Shown in pieces: positions 11,303-22,949 of a stretch of DNA of 64,000 bases (position 1 is its first letter; the number at the start of each line of letters is the position of its first letter). The notes beneath the pieces were generated by a model. That model ran no database searches, was not told where the DNA came from, and worked only from the letters and a program-made list of their open reading frames with translations. The translations under genes were made by a program, and so were the position numbers. The stretch covers positions 9,244,235 through 9,308,234 of the forward strand of contig JAFMSR010000008.1 in assembly GCA_022818135.1 (NCBI GenBank), written 5' to 3'. This DNA is from Saxidomus purpurata. Lineage: Eukaryota; Mollusca; Bivalvia; Venerida; Veneridae.

Positions 11303-12325
11303 TTGTTTGTTTCAGTGAAATATCAATTTTATTTCACAAGTGAACACCAAACATCGATATTTTCACGAGTGGCGTAGCCACGAGTGAAAATGTCATTTGT
11401 TTGGTGTTCACGAGTGAAATAAAATTGATATTTCACTGAAACAAACAATTTTTTTTTTCTTTTATGTTTTTTGGCAAACAATTCAGTAAATTTGGAATTT
11501 CTTATTCCCCATGCAGAGCCCCAGAATAATTACTACCACGCAACAAAAGTAGTTCAAAATATTTTGATTATTTCAGATAAAAGTATTTAAGAAGTCACTT
11601 CAATCTTTATCATACAGCGAAAATGAAACATCAGTTCATTAGATATAGGCCTAAATTGATTTTTTTATTAAATAAGTCTGCACTTCGTCACACCATGAAT
11701 CGTGGGGTAATAATCAATCAGCTGTTCATTTATTAAAAAATGCTCGGTCCAGGGCTGACCTAAGTGTAAAATTTGTCACAATTTAATGCATTTGTGAATA
11801 ATGAGCGATTGTCCACAGCTTATAGGTGACTTGTAGGTTTCAGACCATGATCATACAAGTATTAAGAAATAACTGTGAAAACTGAATGGTGGTGAAAACA
11901 AATGAAAATCAACTTTTTCTCAAATCTTTATTCAAAATTGCTATAGATGGATAGAAAATGATCTAACTAAGAAAATGAATACCAACAACCCTATGTTTAT
12001 TTCAAAAATAAAAATTTTATAGCCATTTTCAATTTCATTTTATTTTCTATCACCGATCAATGAGGGGAAATATGTATCTCATAGTTGAGAAATTGGATAA
12101 AGCTAAGTATTTTAACGTAATTAATCACTCACTTTTGTATGGAGGACGAGCTGGAGATCCTGGGTGTGAAAATATGGGACTTTTGTTTAGAATGTGGTTA
12201 AAAAGTAGTTCGGCAAAAACAGTGAAAATAAAAATGATATTTTCACTGCTTTGAAACAGTGAAATACCAATTTTATTTCACCGATATATTTCAGTATTTC
12301 ACTGAAAAGCATAAAATAAAACGAA
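11303..12325. repeat. Palindrome-headed dispersed repeat, copy A
   Basis: It begins with a 147-bp near-perfect palindrome (11303-11449) centred on a hairpin TTTTCACGAGTGGC/GCCACGAGTGAAAA. It ends (about 12216-12325) with a second set of short palindromic CAGTGAAA/TTTCACTG words and GCATAAAATAAA. The same head and tail occur at 22206-22655, with a much shorter middle. No coding potential is recognisable in between. Probably a non-autonomous mobile element. Confidence 0.65.
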
Positions 12326-12329
12326 TTTC

Positions 12330-14397
12330 TTGACATGACGAGCAACCTTTCGGAGAATAAAAAAGCAATGTACCTGATGGTACCTGATGGTACGATATAT
12401 TTACCTTACACTTCCCATTTCGTTTTCTTCATATATTTTACCTTGGAATACAAGCAAAACGAGCTTAGAGACAAATAAAAAACTGCAAAAAAATAAATAT
12501 GCAAATGTAACTAAACTGTCAGGAATCTTTATACATGTTTACAACGGAGATTGGGCGACAACAGAAAACTGAAGAAAAGCATTGATAAAGTCGATACGTT
12601 TGACTTGTGAATATCTATATACACGTACATTGAATATAAGGAGGTTATTTAGCAAACTCCGCATTATAAATTCCTCAAGAGTTCGTTGAAAGCAGATTTT
12701 ACTGTATTTGGATTATGAAATTTGTTTGTTGCTGAAGTGACGAAATATTTCATTGCTTTATGGTGGACAGTCAATTGTTTAATACATATGTAGTTAATAC
12801 ATTAATTGCAACTTAAGTCCCAGATTTTAATAAATGTGTTATCATTTTTCTATAGTACAGTAAATGTGAAATTGATGCAAAATGACATTTTCACGAAAGA
12901 ATAGAACCGAAATGAATAGATAAAATATAGTACAAGTAAAGCACACACTACATTTTAGTAAGATTAGTAGGAATACATTTAGTATAAATGTGAAAGGTCT
13001 AGCATAAAACTAAATCTTTGTGATATGACTACCAGTATACCGGTATACAGTACAAGTATTAACATAATCAAAATGACCAGAAATGATAAAATGCCAAATA
13101 TTGCAAGGTGTTTCACGTCAGACCTTTATACAATGTAAAAAGACACCCGCTTCTTTTTATGCTAAACACGTTACTTTGTACATTCGTTTTATTTTGTTTT
13201 GATTCACTCTGCCTGTTAGAGAGTTCTTTGTTGAAATTTAAAAAATAAAAACTATGTATCTATATTTTCCTTATCAGATTTTGTAAATATATTAAAGTTT
13301 TGCAGGAATCTCTGTATGAGACTCCATATATAACGAAAATTTAGATAAAACGAACGAATCTTCTAACTACGAGTGTAGTCTAAAACTATAGACTTATAAC
13401 GTACATTGGTTAAAACGATCTTTGGATATAAAAATCTATATCTATGTGCCCTTATATATAGTATTAGTACTCATTTAAAACGACCTAAAATTATTTTACA
13501 CGAACAAAGCATTGTCGTTCGTATTTTCTTTTGTCAATAAATACATTTTAATACAGTATATTACGATACTTGGATGACAGCATAAGCAACAATTTTTTTC
13601 TTGTGTCGTAAAACATTTACCATATAAAGAAGTAAGAGCTTAAAAAAAGATTAAACTTCTTTATCTTTGCACTTACAATCATAAATGGGGCAACATCTTT
13701 TAAGATTTATAACAAGAAAGACGTTATAGTTAGTGAGCAATTCAAAAAATCATGACAAAATTGGATTTTCTTGTTAACTATTGCATAAAACAGTTAATAT
13801 TTGGCATGCCTGATTAAAATTTATATACCAACTATATAAAAAAATACATCTCCGAAAGAAAAGTAATAAAAAGTTTTATTCATAGTTTTTTTATGCAAAA
13901 TATTGACATTCTGTGCACAAGAATCTATACGTATGTTCCTTCAGTAAATAAAACAGCCAGTTTTGGGGCGCATGACAAGTATATATGAAATGTCTTTCAT
14001 CCTTCAATTGATAATGCTATACAGTTTTGAGGCCCGGGCTAGAGTCATAATTTATTCAGTTATTAATAGAAAACTACTCAGCATGTAGCAAAAATAGTCT
14101 CTTTTACATGTACATGTATAATAAAGAAAGGCCTCTCATGCTTTTTCCGTTTTTATTTGTCACCATTATTTGGACTTTCCTTAATTATTACCTTTTTATA
14201 CGTGCATTTATCGTGCATGACTAGTAGGTATTCCCTACAAATGGAATGCTTGATTTTACTCCGCCATTTTTATTCAATAAATGGTGATTAAATATTGATC
14301 TTACAGAAAGTAGCGCATACAGCATTTTGAAGAAAATTGGATTATATTTTTATTAGGCATAATTATAATGTACAGGAATTATTCGTAAAGTTATAAA
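12330..14397. other. AT-rich intergenic DNA; no gene seen
   Basis: About 2 kb without a credible gene, RNA or clear repeat. Confidence 0.45.
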
Positions 14398-14616
14398 TTA
14401 TTGCTGTATAGTATTATTAAAGAAAACGGTGTTTAAAAATATAGATACAACTGCAACTGTCCCATTGGAAACTCTGCACGAAAGGTGCATTTTAACTGTT
14501 AAATACTTTCCGCTTCCTGTTGGAGCACAGAAAAATACATCATTTTCAGATAAATAGTCATGTACACTTTTTTTCTGATTTTCACGAATATTTGTGCATT
14601 TCAATGTGTAAATCAT
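14398..14616 (-). pseudogene. RecQ-like DNA helicase fragment (Walker A region)
   Basis: The minus-strand frame carries IRENQKKSVHDYLSENDVFF followed by CAPTGSGK. This matches the start of a RecQ/DEAD-type helicase core: a Q-motif-like sequence, then 'the site is attacked by a duplex', then Walker A. The fragment breaks off within about 15 residues after the Walker motif, and no other helicase motif follows. Single-domain scraps like this are usually dead pieces from a mobile element or processed copy. A start codon or intron structure is not evident. Confidence 0.5.
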
Positions 14617-15319
14617 GATGCAATTGTTTACTTCATATTATTCAACTCAAATTCGTAATTTGATAAATTATTACATTTATGGCAAATTCCTACATAGAAC
14701 CTATTTATTAGCTGGGTATGTTACTGGTCAGCTATATATTTTAATATCTAGATACATCTAATTACAGGTCAGATGGTAGAACGATTTCTGTTTTATGACC
14801 AGATGAAAGGGTTCCCCTCATGCTAAATGGCTGGCAGTCGAGCGTCACATTACAACATGAACACTAAAAAAAGTCTTCTTCAATGATTCCTTATTTCATG
14901 GCAATTATAGAACCGTTGCCTTGTTTTGCTCGCATTAGTCCTGACCTTAGAGTCAAAGGAAGGAAAACTTGTGAAGATGTTGTAAAATGTCAAGAAAAGA
15001 CATGCTGTAATGACTCTAAGGACTGATGCCAGTCTACCTTTCCTCTTGAAGGGGTGGACTATTCTCGAAATCGTCATAACGTAGTTGGCACTTTCGGTAT
15101 TGTTATAAAACTTATTATGTTTAGACAGTCTAAGACTAGTGAAGATGGACGGCATTTCTTAAAAACAATTTTTTTAGAATTCTGGATCGGGCCTGTTAAA
15201 CAGAAAATGCCAAAGATAGAAACTACGAGCGAACAGGACTTATTAGGTCATATTTCTTATCTATTTTATCAAATTTGTATGAAAATGTACATATTTATTC
15301 TCACACATTTCTTGTCCAG

Positions 15320-15444
15320 ATGGATGTTTTGTGTTGTCTGAGTTTTCTAACCCTTTGTCTGATCACTGGTAGTATTGTCAGTGGACAGACCGTAAATAAT
15401 GCAAAACTGATAGAAAGAATAGACGCTTTGGAACTTAGAGAAAG
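15320..15444 (+). CDS. C1q gene exon 1 (signal peptide)
   Basis: Encodes the start Met, a hydrophobic leader and 20 further residues. The donor is AAAG|GTAGGT. It ends with two bases of an Arg codon completed in exon 2. Confidence 0.9.
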
Positions 15445-18021
15445 GTAGGTAGTCTCTTTGTTTAATATAATCGTTACTGATTAAAAAGTTGTCAAATTAA
15501 GTTTGAAAAGACGGACATGTTGTAGCCGTAATGCGGATAAGTTCAACTTCTGTTGAACAAAACAAATCAAATATCTAAATCCTCTTAAAGCGTTGAACAT
15601 TCTTAACAGAAGATAAATGAAGGCTTTTAGTGACAAGACAAATCTTTTGTTATAATAAGTGTTTAGTTATGAATGATTTTCTCAATTAAACAGGGAAAGT
15701 CGCTTGAAAATTGAGAGGCTAGATCGCAGATTAAATGGTCAATCTAGGATTGTCCAATCACAGGCAGAACAAATCAAGTCACTCCAAGAGATGTTGCCTA
15801 AAGACAAGACATGGATACATCAGATACATCGCATGACTCGGTCAAATACTAATAAGATAAACATGTTGCAAAGGATTTTGATCAGGTCAAATAACGTAAA
15901 TCATAATGTTAAGAATGACAATCTCGATACGAATACGCTAGCGGAGGTGACAAGAGAGTCAGAGTCGGACAAAACTCGTCACATGGCCCAGGCAGGGATG
16001 AAGAAGGTCAGGAGTAATGCAAGTCCACTCATAAAACGACAAGGTATTACCTTGTAATAAGGTTTCTAGAAATTGGTTATAATTAAGTTGTTTTATTTTG
16101 AATTTTCATTAAAATATGCTTAAGCATATCTATATTATTTCAAAACGTCTCTTTGAAAATCTACTGAAAACATTTTCTCTGGAATTCGATTTGTTTGGAA
16201 CGATACATCGTTGGATGCAAATCTTACAACTCATCTTAAGAACATTTTACCAGAGCGTACTTATGAACCAATGGTTTATGGATTGGGACGTTTTTCACCT
16301 CTATCTGTACTGTTATAGAATTATTACTCTAAAGGCTCTCTCTATATATACTGAGTGAGTAATTAATGCGTAAAGGACCAGAATGGTCATAAGGGAGAAT
16401 CACTTTTCCTGTTTTTTGTGTTATCCTTGTTATTGATGTGCATATCATGGTTTATCAACTTGGGTATACATCTAATTATCTTCATAAGTTTGCATCATGT
16501 TTGTTTTAACCATGTTTGTGCATCTGTGATATACTTAATATCAACATGTCCTGTCTGCCCCACCCCTACGTCCTACCGCCCCCCTTCCTACCACTTTTGT
16601 CTAAAGTTAAAAAAAGATTCTCTCAATAATATGCATTATCTATTTTCAATAATTTTCAATGTGTCTTGCTTTTCAGAAATGGCCGGTATATCATTTTCTG
16701 CATACCTCGATCATGACATTGACCCAGGAACTCATCAGACTATTAAGTTTAACCAGGCAAGTTACCACTGCTGGGGAAAATCTGCAAACCATAAAGGGTT
16801 GAGATTTTGACCTGTATACGACGTGTGACTTTTAGACATTCTATAGCAGATAAACGACTTTAGTAATGTAGAGATCCTTGGGAGCCCACATTAACGGTGA
16901 CTTTCAATGAATTTATCGTGCTATAGTTTAAGCTAGCTGTACACATAAAAACATGTAATATATACTAGGAACAGTGACACACTGCAACTTCAGCCCGCCG
17001 AGCTCAAGGGATACTAAAGTTTTGACACTTTTGTGCAAAAGTCTTTAGGTTAAGAGAACATCACAATTCAATAAACAGGAAACGCTGTTACTTGCAGGTT
17101 GAGGAATAGTTCAAAACTAAACATGACAATGTTAGGATGGTGTCTTTTTCATTTTAATATCAGTAGGTATCTTTAATTGTGTTTCCTTTTCAGGTTATTA
17201 TTAACGAAGGTAATGGTTATAATACAAACACTGGGGTATTTACTTGTCCTGAAGCAGGCGTCTACATGTTCAGTTTCTTTATCGGTCAAAGAGCAGACAC
17301 TACTGACACCAATGGAATTTATGTAGAACTTATGATTAACAGTCAGAATACTGTCGATGCTGTTGTTGACGTCTTCCATAGAACCCAAGACTTACAGGTT
17401 AGTTTTGCTTTTATAAAAGTAAATCTAATTTGAAAGTATGACAAGACTTTGTCGTTCAAATAATGCACCGTGAATATTTTGAACACATTTGAGAAGAAAG
17501 TGTTTTTTTCTCTGAGTGTTGGCCGTACACGATATAAATGTTATCCGGTACTCTGTTATGTGCTGAAGGTTAATTGTGTACCCTTAATGGGTCTAGAAAT
17601 ATAACAGTATGCGATAATATCACATCTAAGCAACCTTTATGCACCTTTTGTCATGTGGGATGCTTTCCGGATGTTTTTTTTCCGGTTTAGTGCAGAAATT
17701 GATACGCATTTGAAATACTTGCTTTATATGTAAAAGTCGACGTAACCTGGCTAGAAAATGAAAACAAATCTACATTTAACAAATGTATACAAGGCACATC
17801 TTTTGATAATTATTTTTAATTTTGTTCATGTGATCTTACGACGTTTGAGTAAGAACAAAAGCCGTTTATAGGCCTACCATGAATATTTCTAGGGAGGAAA
17901 CACCGTCATCAAACGTCTGAAGCAGGGAGATGTTGTCTGGATTGAAGCATTGGGTGGCCACGCTGAAGGACGTTCGGCACTGAGAATATCTACATTTTCG
18001 GGCGTGTATTTATACCCGTAA
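15320..18021 (+). CDS. Secreted C1q domain-containing protein (coiled coil + C1q), five exons
   Basis: Five exons join in frame: 15320-15444, 15694-16043, 16677-16756, 17194-17397 and 17893-18021, giving 295 residues and a stop. Exon 1 encodes a signal peptide (about residues 1-22, ending SIVSG) and the start of a heptad-rich, charged coiled-coil region that fills exon 2. Exons 3-5 encode a complete C1q fold: GISFSAYLDHD, VIINEGNGYNTNTGVFTCPE, AGVYMFSFFIG, GDVVWIEALGG and the terminal STFSGVYLYP. There is no collagen repeat. Family knowledge: bivalves have large sets of such C1q proteins, many used as soluble recognition factors in haemolymph; the ligand here is unknown. The intron after exon 3 starts with GC, not GT. 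A polyadenylation hexamer lies 20 bp after the stop. A broken duplicate of the last exon is at about 22829-22945. Confidence 0.93.
15694..16043 (+). CDS. C1q gene exon 2 (coiled coil)
   Basis: The acceptor is AACAG|G and the donor ACAAG|GTATTA. It encodes about 117 Lys/Arg/Glu-rich residues with hydrophobic heptads (LKIERLDRRLNGQSRIVQSQ), expected to trimerise, then a polar linker ending IKRQ. Confidence 0.9.
16677..16756 (+). CDS. C1q gene exon 3 (start of C1q fold)
   Basis: Acceptor TTTTCAG|AA. It encodes MAGISFSAYLDHD to IKFNQ. The donor is CAG|GCAAGT, the consensus for the rare GC-AG class; the next exon then continues in phase 0 with VIINEG, exactly as C1q domains do. Confidence 0.9.
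17194..17397 (+). CDS. C1q gene exon 4 (C1q core)
   Basis: Acceptor TTTTCAG|GTT, donor CTTACAG|GTTAGT; 68 codons, phase 0 at both ends. Contains the aromatic core GVYMFSFFIG of the jelly-roll. Confidence 0.92.
17893..18021 (+). CDS. C1q gene exon 5 (C1q end and stop)
   Basis: Acceptor TTTCTAG|GGA. 42 codons from GGNTVIKRLKQGDVVW to FSGVYLYP, then TAA at 18019-18021. Confidence 0.92.
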   Translation, partial: GGNTVIKRLKQGDVVWIEALGGHAEGRSALRISTFSGVYLYP

Positions 18022-18041
18022 ATATGTCAATATAACTAAAT

Positions 18042-18047
18042 AATAAA
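18042..18047 (+). terminator. Polyadenylation signal of the C1q gene
   Basis: AATAAA, about 20 bp after the stop codon. The resulting 3'UTR would be very short, so a later signal may also be used. Confidence 0.5.
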
Positions 18048-18049
18048 AT

Positions 18050-19615
18050 AAGATATGTACATGTATTCATATCCTTTTATTTTCTTAACTGATTCAGCTG
18101 AATAATACCTGTACAGCTTCAGATTTTTAAGTAAATTGGTAAACTGGTTATTTAGAGAGAGTCGAATTTTCTATATGTTGTGTTTTGTGAACATCTTTTT
18201 TTGAAAGGTTTCGAAGCATCATGATAAAATATGTTTGTTGAAATCATTTTCGTGTTTATCAAATTGTACCGTCATTTGTTCTTCTCATTCATTTCTATCT
18301 GCAGTATCTGGTTGGATGCCACCGTCCGGTTTCGCAAACCTTTCTTGCTCACATTTTCGTTGCTTTTTCAAACAAAACACATTTTTAGTATGCGGGAAAG
18401 AAAAAAACACTAGATTGAATTGAAACCAAGTGCCTATGGTTTGAATGTCCAAAATATACCTCCCTTGCGCGTAGTTGGAATCATACACTAGCACATTCAG
18501 ACGACGGTAGAATCTTGGCTTCTTAAGAAACATCCAATGGGTTATGCCGCATGGGTGGATGGCCGTCTAATAATAGATGAAGTATAGAAGCTTCATTGGA
18601 TATAGTTAAGCGCTCGGAGGATAGAACATTTGATGATTAACTATGTGCATAAAAGATACTCGTCACTATACTGGGTGATGCCCTCAGGGGCATAACCCAA
18701 AAAATATCAACTTTTTCGTGCATAGTACAGACGGTGCAAACTATCTTTACGGACGATTTTATTAATTTAAAATGTTAATTTACAGATATAACGTCCTGAA
18801 AATACTCCATTGTCGTGTCGGTACTTACCAAAAAATAGACAGTAAACAGACATATATGGTCATCTTTTGTAAATTACACAAGCGCTCCTTTGGAGAAGAC
18901 CATTCTTTGAAAACAAAATGAATCAGAATTATAAATTTTGGAAACTGAAATTCTGCGGCACATGCCCGATTAAAATTAACTAACGGGAGGATTCAATTAA
19001 TGTCTTTGACTGACGTGAAAAAGGTCCCGACCACTCTCGTTACAGCTAATGTATCATGCACATGTATACGGAAGCGGGAAACTGGACAGTACCTGTCTGA
19101 CCACGGACAGAAAGACGGACGAACATATGCCAACTATTCGTTATTACTTAGAATACACTTTATACGACAATAACAAATCCATTTAAAGCTTTAGTACATG
19201 TAAAACTGACTCACACAAACTATCACTTTTCACCTAATTCTAAAGTAAAATACCCTACATTGTTACATAATTTCGGACCATATTTGCCGTCGGATGATAG
19301 ATGAAACCTACTTAGCCGTTATGCCAAAAAGTCTAGAGTACATAGATTTTTTAAAACAAAGTTGAAGTCAATATCTCACTCAAAACGTTTTCTACAGCCT
19401 GCTAAAAATTAAGCTTATTTTTGTCTGGAAACCCGATTTTTCTCGAAAAACCTTGAAGTCAATTTACAGTACATGTATTACATACAGACGGACGAAATAT
19501 ATGCAAACGATTTTTATCTATGAGAATAATACTGGCTACAATTTCTGGTTAGTAGCCTATGCATATTTTCTGTAAAAATAGAAAACATTGCCCTTATCCA
19601 GATTTCCCGATCCTG
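18050..19615. other. Intergenic DNA; no gene seen
   Basis: About 1.5 kb of AT-rich sequence. Fragments such as GGACAGAAAGACGGACGAAC near 19.1 kb resemble ends of dispersed molluscan repeats, but I could not delimit an element. Confidence 0.4.
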
Positions 19616-19639
19616 ACAAAATACATATAAATTTAGTGC

Positions 19640-19790
19640 AAGCGAGGAAAGTTCGAAGCGAAGGGACGATGCGAAAACACGATGCTACGGAACGATAACA
19701 CAATGCAAAGGGAGGATAACACGATAAGAAAACGATTATCCTATCGTGTCTCCGCATCGTATTATCGTCACTTCGCATCGTGTTATGGTA
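19640..19790. repeat. Self-complementary repeat of ACGATGCG / CGCATCGT words
   Basis: The words ACGATGCGAA and ACACGATG on the left recur as TTCGCATCGT and CATCGTGTTATGG on the right, so the 150-bp stretch forms an imperfect palindrome with short tandem repeats. Confidence 0.5.
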
Positions 19791-19992
19791 ATTTTGCTTA
19801 TACTTTTAAAATTTATTTTGGTTAACCAGAACAGGTGCATTAGAATTGCTAGGGATTACATCAACCAGGGCTGATACATAATCTATACCAAGGTTCGAAT
19901 CCAACGGAGCCAGTGCATCATTAACGTTAAGAGGTGGTAACTGTGGAGACGGGGAGGCTGTTTTGACGGGAATTTGGCAAGTACTTGCTACA

Positions 19993-21394
19993 TCAAATTA
20001 GAGCAGTGAAAGGTATTGCATTGCGATTAAGAGGGAAAGTACCACACTTTCTAAAACCATTTACGATGTTACTGTGGGTAAACGCTTGATCATGCGCCAG
20101 TTTAAACAACCGCGGCCACTCCCATTTGTTAACAATGCCATTTGGGCTTGAAACCATGAACTTTGTGCACTCTCTCAGATTATGCCCTTGAGAGAAGACC
20201 AAATAAGGATTTATTCAGAGGACATTACCATTGAGTGGTGTGTGTGGGAATTTCCATTACAACTATATCATTTTCTATAGCAGACAGTTTCATGTGACAA
20301 GTGGGAATCCAGCATAATGAACTGTGGCCTTTCTGGGCCACTGTGTTTTAAGAAATGGCCTCTAAACCAAATCCCCCCAGTTCATCCTCCATCAAGGCGC
20401 TTTCCTGGAATGTGTAATAGCTGCCAGGGACCCATTCTTCAGTGTTATACGCGTACAGACTCGTGTATGTTTTACCCTTCACTATAACCATCGGGAGACT
20501 TCATCCCCGGCAGCATTTATACATGCCAGCACTGAGATGTTATCCCTATTATTACCAACCCGACCTGGAAGATTTTATTGCTTTTCGGGTGAGCACTCGA
20601 GCAGGTTTGTGTAAAAAGAGACACGCTCGATTCTTCTATATTCCAAACACACTTTGGTTTTTTTCACTCGGACCCAGTTGTAGCATAAGCAATGACAAAT
20701 CATTAAAGTAGCTATTTGTAACGGTATCATTGAGCATTTTGGCTCTGACAGTTGATAGTACCTGTGGAGTCGCAAGCCAAACTTTATCGTGCAGGGACAC
20801 CGTTCTTGAATGGATTCTTGATTCCTAGTTTTCTCACAATACTCCCCACTTTAACTTGCAGCATTCTCCGAGTTATGTCAAAGCCTTAAAGAGATCAAAG
20901 AAATTCTCTCAAAATGGCGAAGTTTAGTCTTCTTAATTGTATATATAAAGTGATACTTGCTTATAAAGGTTTCTTGATCACAATCTCAGCACGAAATCAT
21001 GCTCAAGTAATATGAAGTCAAGTCAAGTTATATTTATTTTCAAACAATAATCAGAAGATCCGTTCTGAATCTAGATATTTATGAAACAAAAGTGAAATAG
21101 GAAGTAAGCCGTAAAAGATCGGAATTCAATGTCAACAACGCTTGCAACATAATATTTTGAAACAAACTTTGTTGCCAGTTCTTTTTTATTTGGTCTACAA
21201 GCCTTTGTTCGACCTCCTCAGGTATGACAGTCGGACGATTTGCGTGGACACGATCGTCGATTTTCCCAGAAACCCTGTTCTGAATAGTCATCATGGGGAC
21301 TTGAAACTTTATGGCTGCTTTTCTTATGTGACATGTCATGCCTACCAGCATTCACAGCATCTAACAGTGCTTTTTGTGTGTATGACCTGGGCAT
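19993..21394 (-). pseudogene. Degenerate DDE transposase with pipsqueak-type HTH (pogo/jerky-like)
   Basis: From a minus-strand ATG at 21394 the sequence reads MPRSYTQKALLDAVNAG, the N-terminal pipsqueak HTH pattern. After an apparent one-base insertion it continues in another frame as IRKAAIKFQVPMMTIQNRVSG and then VIPEEVEQRLVDQI. Further down, with stops and frame changes, come pieces of a DDE domain: a 'FIMLDSHLSHET'-like stretch at about 20.3 kb, and a C-terminal IVNGFRKCGTFPLNRNAI at 19.99-20.2 kb. That last sequence is typical of the pogo/jerky family after the catalytic core. Order and spacing fit one element; the middle (about 20.4-21.08 kb) is mostly unrecognisable. It cannot encode an active enzyme. 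Confidence 0.65.
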
Positions 21395-21399
21395 GCTGG

Positions 21400-22200
21400 T
21401 AGATCTAGAATTTTTAAGTATTAGAAAAGAACAAAGAAAACAATAAAGAAAAGAAGCATGATTTTGTTTTCATAGTAATGTAGGAATTTATTAGTACTTT
21501 TCCCATCGCATCTAAATTTAATCTGTACGCATCTTTATTGGTTCGTTCTATAAATACATCTATATGGCACTGGAGTAATTTGTTTAGCGCTCCTCGTATT
21601 TAACATTACATAATGTGCAACACAATTAAATGTATTGATAACTAATTCTTCTGTATATATTTCACAAAGTGGATGGAAATATTTACACCAATTTTGTCAT
21701 GGAGATGACATGGTTAACAGCCCCGAAAAAAAACTTTTTACAGGTAAAACGGTAGTTTTCTACTTGAGATATTTATTTAATTCTATGTTGATCAAATTTA
21801 TCTTTACAATAATTGCGTGAGACAAGTACGAAATTACCCGTACGTGAATTTTGTGAAGAAAAAAACATTAACTATGAAACTGTTTTAACGTTATAGAGCG
21901 AGATAATTCAAATACCTTCATGACAGTTGTCTGTACCGCTCAAGCAGTGAATTCGTGCTATTTGAAAGACCTTGGCTGAGTTGAATTAAACTACTATAGT
22001 ACATGTATTATGATATTGTTGATCTAAAGTCAGCAAGGTACCACTTCACAAGAATCATTCATCATAGCAACTTTAGGATATGATTAACACACGAAAAGTA
22101 ATTTAATATATTTCTTTTATAAATTATTGTTTATCTGAAAAACCATTCATTTCTTTTTGTGTGCATGAAAAAAAACGTCACTGGGATGTATTATATAGAG
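21400..22200. other. Intergenic DNA; no gene seen
   Basis: Nothing supported. The words TTATTGGTTCGTTCT (about 21.53 kb) and GTCAGCAAGGTAC (about 22.03 kb) each recur once further along (about 23.3 and 25.25 kb), hinting at old dispersed repeats. Confidence 0.35.
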
Positions 22201-22205
22201 GATAA

Positions 22206-22655
22206 TTATTGGTTTCGGTGTAAGATCACGTTATAATTTCACCGAGTGGGCACCAAAAGTGATATTTTCACGAGTGGCGCAGCCACGAGTGAAAATAACT
22301 TTTTTTGGTGTTCACGAGTGAAATTAACGTGATATTACACGGATACCAACAATTTTTCTGTTTATTTTATGGTTAAAACTCTACTTTTATTGAGTTTGTT
22401 TCTATAAAATATCGAAAATCGCGGGAAACGTCATCAGAAAACATAGCGCAAATGTCGTTATTTTGACGACGTCATCGTCGCATGGTTTCCAGCATTAATT
22501 ACGCTCGGTATACTTTTTGACGTAAATCCGGGTTAAAGATTGCAAAAACAGTGAAAAATAAAAATGGTAATCCACTGTTTCAAAACTGTGGATTATCACT
22601 TTTATTTCACTGAGAAAACTCTATAATTCACTGGAAAACATAAAATAAATTTTCG
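22206..22655. repeat. Palindrome-headed dispersed repeat, copy B
   Basis: A 147-bp palindrome (22206-22352) has the same central hairpin TTTTCACGAGTGGC/GCCACGAGTGAAAA as the copy at 11303. The tail at 22549-22655 contains AAAACAGTGAAAAATAAAAATG, a second palindrome (CCACTGTTTC/AAACTGTGG) and CATAAAATAAA. The middle is only about 200 bp. It sits inside the intron-like DNA just before the broken C1q exon. Confidence 0.65.
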
Positions 22656-22828
22656 TTTTTTAAACCTCTACCACATAAACTTAAAGTGTTGAGCAACATT
22701 TTTATTTCGAAAGAAACGCTATTTGAAAAAGTCTGGTAAGAAAATGAAAACGCTTACAATATATATCCAATGTACTTTTTTTTATTTTTCCAGTATGAAG
22801 TTAATCCGTTTATACGGCGACTATTTTA

Positions 22829-22945
22829 GGATCAAACAGCTGGAGGATGTTGGTAAAGTTGGTGCAATGACTACATGCTACGCTGAGGGACGCTCATGAC
22901 TTACACTACCTACATTTTCGGGCGTGTATTTATACAAGTAAATAT
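22829..22945 (+). pseudogene. Broken duplicate of C1q exon 5
   Basis: The stretch TACATTTTCGGGCGTGTATT is identical to the end of the real exon at 17893-18021, and matching DNA extends on both sides: the 3'UTR-like TATTCATATCCTTTTA downstream, and an intron-like AAGAAAATGAAAAC word upstream. The copy has small deletions and a TGA at about 22897 in the frame that would read into FSGVYLY. No exon 1-4 copies were found, so this is a dead partial duplication. Confidence 0.7.
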
Positions 22946-22949
22946 ATCA

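Noticed and set aside
16116..16810. Two plus-strand ORFs (80 and 130 codons) as separate genes
   Set aside because: They are intron 2 of the C1q gene; the second merely runs into exon 3.
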